Assembly (NCBI GenBank): GCA_026397955.1
Contig: JAPLTV010000058.1
Coordinates: forward strand, 1 to 38,336
Origin: Verrucomicrobiota bacterium
Lineage (GTDB): Bacteria; Verrucomicrobiota; Verrucomicrobiia; Opitutales; UBA953
Direction of reading: 5' to 3'
DNA: 38,336 nt
Both the position numbers and the translations under genes were made by a program. Of the stretch, positions 33,977-38,336 are shown in pieces; the first letter of the stretch is position 1, and the number at the start of each line of letters is the position of its first letter. Under the pieces are notes generated by a model. That model did not search any database, was not told the DNA's origin, and was given only the letters and a program-made list of their open reading frames with translations.

Positions 33977-34852
33977 TTACTTCTTCGCCGCGGTAGCCAA
34001 GGCGACCTTCGCTAGCCACTCGGCGACCTTGGGGTGTTCGGTTTCGGCGAACGCGTGACCGACGCCGGTCATCTCGCTACCGAGGACCGTCGCGCCCTTA
34101 GTTTTGAGGGCCTTGGGGAGCAGGCTGGTGGCGGCCTTATTCGAGCCTTTTTCTCCACCCCAGCAGGCGTAGGCAAACTTACCCTTGAGGTCGGGCAGGC
34201 TGCCTTTCGAGGTATAGGTGCTGCCGCCGCCATCAGCGAAGACGAAGATACCGAAGTAGTCGGTGAGCTTCGGGCCGCTGCTCAGGCGGAGCATGCCATC
34301 GATGGAGTGAGCTCCGTTGCTGAAGCCGGCGATGATTGAGTGCGCCTTGTCGATGTTGGGGATGACCTTCGCAATCTCATCCAGCATGAAGCGTTGGTAG
34401 GTCCAGATCTTGGCGAAATCTCCGACCATGTTCGCCTGGACAGGGTTATTCGCTCCCTTGGGGTAGGGAAGACCGACGAGGATGAAATCGCCCGCGGGCA
34501 GGAATGAGCCGCTCGGGTTGTTGCCGCCTTCTCCTCCGCCGAGCCAAGCCACCAGCGGGTATTTCTTCGCCGCGTCGTAATTCGCTGGGAGGGTGAGATT
34601 GCAGGCCGCCATCGCGCCGTGACGATCCACGGTCAGTTCTGGGAAATCGAAGCGCAGCGTGGCTCCCGGCGCGACCTTCGCCTTGAGTTCCGTCCGCGGG
34701 ATGGCCTTTTCAACTGGCGCCACGGCCTTCTCTTCGGTCTTCGCAGCCGTCTTCTCGTCGCCCTTAGCCGAGGTTTTCTTAGAGGCAGGCTTATCGGCCG
34801 CAATGAGTGCACCGCTGATCGCGAGCAGAAGAAACAGTCGGGCGAGGTTCAT
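33977..34852 (-). CDS. Secreted alpha/beta-hydrolase-fold protein
   Basis: The ATG at 34852 gives 291 residues with a signal peptide (M-N-L-A-R then a hydrophobic run, cleavage near A-A about residue 19), a Lys/Ala/Glu-rich low-complexity linker (20-55), and an alpha/beta-hydrolase domain. This resembles dienelactone-hydrolase or esterase/PHB-depolymerase-like proteins. The nucleophile elbow is G176-F-S178-N-G180, the candidate catalytic histidine is H266 in GVGHAF, and GGGEGG near 105-110 may form the oxyanion hole. The substrate is unknown. An upstream in-frame ATG would add 18 residues before the signal peptide and is not used. The gene is convergent with the GNAT gene. Confidence 0.8.
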   Translation of the reverse strand: MNLARLFLLLAISGALIAADKPASKKTSAKGDEKTAAKTEEKAVAPVEKAIPRTELKAKVAPGATLRFDFPELTVDRHGAMAACNLTLPANYDAAKKYPLVAWLGGGEGGNNPSGSFLPAGDFILVGLPYPKGANNPVQANMVGDFAKIWTYQRFMLDEIAKVIPNIDKAHSIIAGFSNGAHSIDGMLRLSSGPKLTDYFGIFVFADGGGSTYTSKGSLPDLKGKFAYACWGGEKGSNKAATSLLPKALKTKGATVLGSEMTGVGHAFAETEHPKVAEWLAKVALATAAKK

Positions 34853-34952
34853 CAAGATCGGCGGGGATTTTATGGACAGTATTCTCCGGCATCCATGGTC
34901 TGGCAACGTAGATGCAGGCCCATGGCTTTCCTCTTGTTTTCCGCATCTTAAG

Positions 34953-35006
34953 TATGGGGTCAGACCGCTTCTGACTGATATCGCTCAGAAGCGGCCTGAC
35001 CCCATA
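34953..35006. repeat. Near-perfect 22-bp inverted repeat between hydrolase gene and menD
   Basis: TATGGGGTCAGACCGCTTCT plus GA (34953-34974) and its inverse (34985-35006) match at 21 of 22 positions around a 10-base loop; the single difference still allows a G-U pair in one strand's RNA. It ends 16 bases after the menD stop and could serve as its terminator, though no T tract follows. TATGGGGTCAG ends resemble termini seen with REP/MITE-like elements, so a small non-autonomous element is an alternative. Confidence 0.85.
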
Positions 35007-35022
35007 CAAATTCTCGGCTGAA

Positions 35023-36729
35023 TTAGCGGAAGGACTTCTGGCGCCAGGCAGCGTCGGCTTCCCGGTCGGTGCGGAATTCGATGACGCGGACGCCCTTGCC
35101 ACGGATCTCGAGGAGGCGACGTAGGTCGTTCCAGTCGTCGGCGAGATCATGGCGTACCTTGTGGGCGGCACAGAGCTTGCCGAGGTCGGCCGCCTGCGGC
35201 GTACCCCAGAGCTGTTCAAAGCGCGCGCTCTTCGCCACGGCGAGGTGGTTGAAGATGCCGCCGCCCTGGTTGTTGATCACGAGTACGGTGAGGTCGCCAC
35301 GGTGACCGTAGGCGGAGAGCAGCGCGTTGCTGTCGTGGAGGAAAGTCAGGTCACCGCAGAGGAGCACGGTTCGCTTGCCGTCGAGCGACGCGCCCAGCGC
35401 GGTCGAGACGGTGCCATCGATGCCGTTGGCGCCGCGGTTGGTCAGGATCTCAGGGCCAGGGCCAGGCGGGTGGTAGAACCATTCGATGTCGCGGATCGGC
35501 ATGCTGCTGCCAACGAAGAGGCGGTCGTCTGGGCCGAGGGCTTCGTCGAGCAGCGACACGACGCGGCCTTCGAAAGGCCAATCGACGTTCACGATGCGCA
35601 TGAGTTTCTTGGCCGCGGCTTTCTGGGCGGTCTGCCAAGCTTTGCCGTAAGCGGAGGCTTTCGACGAAACCTTATCGCCCGAAGGCACGAGCTGTCCGTC
35701 GAGTCGGCTCCAGCGCGAATGCGTCGGGTCGGTGTTCTCGCCGGCGCGGCCAATCTGGATCGCGTTAATGTCGCCGTCTTTGATCCAAGCGCGCAGGACT
35801 TTGCTGGTTGGGAGCGGGCCGACGAAGATCGCGGCTTGCGAGCGCAGGGTGCGAGCGGCTTTGGCGTCGCGCAGGATGAGGTCGTAGCCCGAGATCAGTG
35901 AAGCATCGCCGGCGAGGTCGCCGCGCAGCGTGCCCGCGCCATCGGCGAGGATTGGCCAGCCAGTCAGATGGGAAAGCTCGCGCAAGGCTGAGGCGCTTTC
36001 GTCGCGATCTTCAAAGGCATGCGGCCCGACCACGATGACGCCGCGATCGGTCTTCGCGAGCAGGCTGGCGACCGTGGCGGGCGTGAGAGTCGGGCGGACG
36101 ATGCCGCACGGAGGCACGGACGTGAAGGTCTCGAGGTTGAGGCCGGCGGGCGCCTTGAAGCCCTTTTCGGCATCCGAAGGGGCGAGAGGGTCGCGGAAGG
36201 GGAGATTGAGGTGCACCGGGCCAGCCAGAGGGCCTTGGGAGCGCTGCCAGGCGTCGACCAGCAGCTGGCGCCAGTGGCGGAGGAGGGAGAGGTCGTTGCC
36301 GGGCACGGCCGCCTCGGTAGCCCAGACCGGGTATGAGCCGTAGATTCCGTTCTGGGTGATTGTCTGGCCGGAGTGGCATTCGCGCAGTTCGGGCGGACGA
36401 TCGGCGGTCAGGATGAGCAGGGGCGTGGCTGCGAGACGTGCCTCGACGATGGCGGGCAGGTAGTTCGCGGCGGCGGTGCCGGAGGTGCAGAGCAGGGCGG
36501 CGGGGCGACCCGTGGCCTTGGCGAGGCCGAGGGCAATGAAGCCGGCCGAACGTTCGTCGAGCGCGACCGTCACATGGAGGCCGGCGCTTTCGGCGAAGGC
36601 ATGGGCCAGTGGCGTCGAGCGCGAGCCGGGCGAGATCACCACGTGGGTCAGGCCGAGGCGGCGGAGCGTGCGCACGCCGACGTCAGCCCAGAGGGCGTTC
36701 GTGTTCAGGTGCTTCGTCGCGCGAGCCAT
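35023..36729 (-). CDS. menD: Menaquinone biosynthesis SEPHCHC synthase
   Basis: This ThDP-dependent enzyme joins 2-oxoglutarate and isochorismate, the first committed step of the classical menaquinone pathway. The 568-residue protein shows VVISPGSRSTPLAHAF (31-46), the ThDP-activating glutamate E59 in LDERSAGFIALGLAK, CTSGTAAANYLPA, LTADRPPELRECHSGQTI, SSMPIRDIEWF, NRGANGIDGTVSTALG, and the ThDP/Mg site GDLTFLHDSNAL...NNQGGGIF. I use the ATG at 36729; a TTG four codons upstream is possible but less likely. ubiE/menG, the last gene of the same pathway, lies 11 kb away, so the men genes are scattered. No Shine-Dalgarno sequence is visible. Confidence 0.95.
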   Translation of the reverse strand: MARATKHLNTNALWADVGVRTLRRLGLTHVVISPGSRSTPLAHAFAESAGLHVTVALDERSAGFIALGLAKATGRPAALLCTSGTAAANYLPAIVEARLAATPLLILTADRPPELRECHSGQTITQNGIYGSYPVWATEAAVPGNDLSLLRHWRQLLVDAWQRSQGPLAGPVHLNLPFRDPLAPSDAEKGFKAPAGLNLETFTSVPPCGIVRPTLTPATVASLLAKTDRGVIVVGPHAFEDRDESASALRELSHLTGWPILADGAGTLRGDLAGDASLISGYDLILRDAKAARTLRSQAAIFVGPLPTSKVLRAWIKDGDINAIQIGRAGENTDPTHSRWSRLDGQLVPSGDKVSSKASAYGKAWQTAQKAAAKKLMRIVNVDWPFEGRVVSLLDEALGPDDRLFVGSSMPIRDIEWFYHPPGPGPEILTNRGANGIDGTVSTALGASLDGKRTVLLCGDLTFLHDSNALLSAYGHRGDLTVLVINNQGGGIFNHLAVAKSARFEQLWGTPQAADLGKLCAAHKVRHDLADDWNDLRRLLEIRGKGVRVIEFRTDREADAAWRQKSFR

Positions 36730-36821
36730 AGGCACAGGCAATCCGTCAAGGGCGGGACTGTCCAGCGTGGGCTTGGTTTTGGGTTTAAGCCCGGCTTATT
36801 AACCCTATCTTATCCCTTCAA

Positions 36822-37160
36822 ATGGAGGTCTTCCTGTATCTGCTGCCCCTGGTCGGGTCCTTGGTCTTTCCGGTCGTCCTGATCCACGCGATCTTCTGGG
36901 GCATGACCTTCACCGTCGACGAAGCCTACATGCGGGTGCGTATCTACGGCTTCACCGTGCGCAAGGTCGCCGTGAGCGATATCGAATACGCCGCGCAGGA
37001 TTGGGTCTTCTGGAACGAGCATTGGACTAATTCCATAAGTCCCAAGCGATTGGTACTGTTACGTCGTCGGACGGGCATGGTCAGGAATTTTCTCATTAGT
37101 CCACCTTCGCCGCAGGAGTTTTTGAAAGAGCTGGCGGCTAAGGGTGTGACGTTGCGCTGA
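36822..37160 (+). CDS. Small membrane protein, PH-domain-like, unknown function
   Basis: The 112-residue product starts with one hydrophobic segment (residues 4-28) followed by a short beta-rich soluble domain (TFTVDEAYMRVRIYGFTVRKVAVSDI, then LVLLRRR, quoted in part) and a C-terminal helix (SPQEFLKELAAKG). This strand-rich pattern with a final ISPPSPQEFL-helix is what one sees in small bacterial PH (bPH2-like) membrane proteins, but I cannot name a family with certainty. Codon use fits a real gene. It is divergent from menD with about 90 bases between the starts, which should contain both promoters. Confidence 0.65.
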   Translation: MEVFLYLLPLVGSLVFPVVLIHAIFWGMTFTVDEAYMRVRIYGFTVRKVAVSDIEYAAQDWVFWNEHWTNSISPKRLVLLRRRTGMVRNFLISPPSPQEFLKELAAKGVTLR

Positions 37161-37161
37161 A

Positions 37162-37243
37162 CCTTAGGTAGGGCTGACCACCCTTGGTCAGCCGTGGTTG
37201 AGTCAGGCCGCGGTTGAGCGAGGGCGCTCAACTCTACCCAAGG
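37162..37243. repeat. Two-hairpin intergenic element, copy 4
   Basis: The outer ends CCTTAGGTAGGG and CTCTACCCAAGG are imperfect inverses. Internal stems are GGCTGACC with GGTCAGCC (37172-37179 with 37186-37193) and GTTGAGC with GCTCAAC (37213-37219 with 37226-37232). The second hairpin and CCCTTGGTCAGCCG are identical to copy 1 at 19869-19925. Together with the next two repeats it fills the 310-base spacer 37161-37470, which holds no gene. Confidence 0.82.
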
Positions 37244-37252
37244 TAAAGAGAC

Positions 37253-37330
37253 TTTTCGGGTCCCGGGTCCCGATCCCGAACCTGCTCACCCGTACCCGGC
37301 TCTCGATTACCGAGACCCGAGACCTGAAAA
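37253..37330. repeat. Inverted GGTCCCG/GGTCTCG heptamer pair
   Basis: The left arm (37253-37272, TTTTCGGGTCCCGGGTCCCG) and the inverse of the right arm (37311-37330) agree at 17 of 20 positions; the right arm reads GGTCTCG where the left has GGTCCCG. A period of 7 is clear in both, and further CGATCC and GTAATCG units follow inward. This is a third sequence family with the same inverted-array design. Confidence 0.75.
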
Positions 37331-37381
37331 CGTGTACCCCAGCCAATCAACCGGTCTCCGGTTCCCCTTTGCTGTTTGTCC

Positions 37382-37402
37382 TTACCGCTTACCGCCAACC
37401 GT
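37382..37402. repeat. Unpaired right-hand heptamer array (TTACCGC / CAACCGT)
   Basis: TTACCGC, TTACCGC and CAACCGT match the C-rich arm of the GCGGTTA family found near 23079, 27052 and 28799. No left arm is present in this spacer, suggesting a remnant. Confidence 0.7.
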
Positions 37403-37425
37403 TAGCCGGTTATCTCTGAAAATAA

Positions 37426-37449
37426 AAAACCCCGGTCGCCCGGGGTTTT
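37426..37449. terminator. Bidirectional terminator
   Basis: AAAACCCCGG (37426-37435) and CCGGGGTTTT (37440-37449) form a perfect 10-bp stem with a TCGC loop and A/T tails on both sides. It ends the DUF3500 transcript, and any transcript from the small membrane protein gene. Confidence 0.92.
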
Positions 37450-37470
37450 ATTTAAGATTCTAAGCGACGC

Positions 37471-38336
37471 TTATTTGCCGTGCGCTTCCTTGAGGTGCTT
37501 GGCGAGCGGATCGTAGCCGAAGTCTTTCTTGAGGTCGCGCCAGGTGGCGTGCACGTGGTTGGCGCCGTTCTGGGTGTTGTCTAATTCGAAAATGAACTCG
37601 GGTCCGACGATGCTGTAGTAGTGTCCTTGACCGACTTCGAGGCCGCCGGACCAGGCGAAGAAGATCTGATTTTCATCCACTTGACTGATGGCCGCCATTT
37701 CTTGGAGGGAGAAGTCGCTGCGCGCGCGGCCGACGTATTCGCGAATGATACCGCCGAGGATTTTCTTCTGGTCAGAAGTCAGGGCCGAAACCGCGATGCC
37801 TTTGTGCTTAATGATACCATCGGCTTTAGGTTTGTTGCTCGTAATCACGTCCTTGGGGACGTCGCCGGCGAGGAAGCCACTTTTACGTTGTTCATCCGTA
37901 AGGCTTTTGGCCAAGGCGCGTCCGAGGTTGTCTTCTTGGTCGAGAATTTCGAAGCCGACGAGTCCAGGATTATTATCTCCGACGTGAAGGGTGTCGGCCT
38001 TGATTTGACCAGGGTTCGTACCCATGAAAGAAGGGGTCGCACCGACGAGTTCGCCGTCCACGACGGTGAAGTTTTGCGAAAGGTGATGGCCTTCCCAGCG
38101 CCATCCCCAAGTACCGTTGGCATCAGGCTTGCCGAAGACGGAGACGAAATAGTTTTCGGCGTCACGCTTATTGGCGCCTTTGCCTTCTTCGATAATCGAG
38201 AGGAGGTGTTCGCTGGCCATGATCGATTCGGCCTTCATGTGTCCGCGTTGGCTGAGGGTGACGGAAAGCAGGGCTTGCGCGAAATGGCGTTGGCCGGGAT
38301 TCATTTCCTTGAGCGGCAGACCCTTGCGCACGGCAG
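37471..38336 (-). CDS. DUF3500 family protein (partial, N-terminus off window)
   Basis: At least 288 codons are open from the right window edge to the stop at 37471. The residues ahead of the family core (A-V-R-K-G-L-P-L-K-E-M-N-P-G-Q-R) read as internal sequence, so the true start lies beyond 38336; a GTG at 38331 is an internal valine. DUF3500 features include RKGLPLKEM, a WGWRWEGHHLSQNFTVVDG core, PSFMGTNPG, and a C-terminal FAWSGG...GHYYSIVGPEFIFELDNTQNGANHVHATWRD region (quoted in part). Members are usually secreted proteins of unknown function, common in Planctomycetes, Verrucomicrobia and Bacteroidetes. GC is lower than in neighbouring genes. A strong terminator follows its stop. Confidence 0.85.
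   Translation of the reverse strand, partial: AVRKGLPLKEMNPGQRHFAQALLSVTLSQRGHMKAESIMASEHLLSIIEEGKGANKRDAENYFVSVFGKPDANGTWGWRWEGHHLSQNFTVVDGELVGATPSFMGTNPGQIKADTLHVGDNNPGLVGFEILDQEDNLGRALAKSLTDEQRKSGFLAGDVPKDVITSNKPKADGIIKHKGIAVSALTSDQKKILGGIIREYVGRARSDFSLQEMAAISQVDENQIFFAWSGGLEVGQGHYYSIVGPEFIFELDNTQNGANHVHATWRDLKKDFGYDPLAKHLKEAHGK

Overview
The window is a GC-rich, densely coded chromosomal segment of about 38 kb. It suggests a Verrucomicrobiota bacterium, possibly of the Opitutales type. The grounds are a four-gene run of pseudopilin-like proteins resembling the cassettes seen in that phylum, a DUF1080 protein, a DUF3500 protein, a GxDLY-type SGNH esterase, and many start codons preceded by C/T-rich leaders instead of a Shine-Dalgarno sequence. 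This assignment is inference from gene content; no marker gene was searched. There is no phage, plasmid, transposase or CRISPR signature. The 5' edge cuts a CPBP-family membrane protein and the 3' edge cuts a DUF3500 protein.

Layout. Positions 1-4208 (minus strand): CPBP protein, a dihydroorotase-like protein with a destroyed HxH motif overlapping pyrB (aspartate carbamoyltransferase), and a lone trpA. A tRNA-Leu(UAA) with terminator follows. Positions 4696-7905 (minus): queuosine-precursor transporter, secreted SGNH esterase, secreted coiled-coil protein, TetR regulator. Positions 7930-13580 (plus): a complete tripartite RND efflux operon (lipoprotein fusion protein, inner-membrane pump, outer-membrane factor), divergent from the TetR gene across a near-ideal palindromic operator that contains the first start codon. 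Positions 13629-18694: Na+/H+ antiporter-like protein and the four pseudopilin-like genes, closed by a two-way terminator facing accA. Positions 20036-22886: DUF1080 protein, fatty-acid-hydroxylase-superfamily protein, lysine 2,3-aminomutase. Positions 23161-28639: tRNA-Arg(ACG), ubiE/menG, mnmA, LysM protein, parB, purH. Positions 28885-33967: fabD, lepA, a signal peptidase I with a large insertion, and a DUF1653-GNAT fusion. Positions 33977-38336: secreted alpha/beta-hydrolase-like protein, menD, small membrane protein, DUF3500 protein.

Most genes are housekeeping: pyrimidine (pyrB and partner), purine (purH), tryptophan (trpA), fatty acid (accA, fabD), menaquinone (menD, ubiE/menG), tRNA thiolation (mnmA), translation (lepA), secretion (lepB) and chromosome segregation (parB).

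The most unusual signal is not protein-coding. Many intergenic spacers are bracketed by inverted arrays of very short tandem repeats. One family has period 6 (GGGGNN, telomere-like and G-quadruplex-prone). A second has period 7 (GCGGTTA/GCGGTTG). A third, seen once, is a GGTCTCG-like heptamer pair. The G-rich arm always comes first and the C-rich arm second, and arms often start or stop within a few bases of a start or stop codon. Several of these brackets enclose a further element with GGTAGGG...CCCTACC-type ends and two or three internal hairpins. I know of no described system with this nested layout, and it is the main candidate for follow-up.
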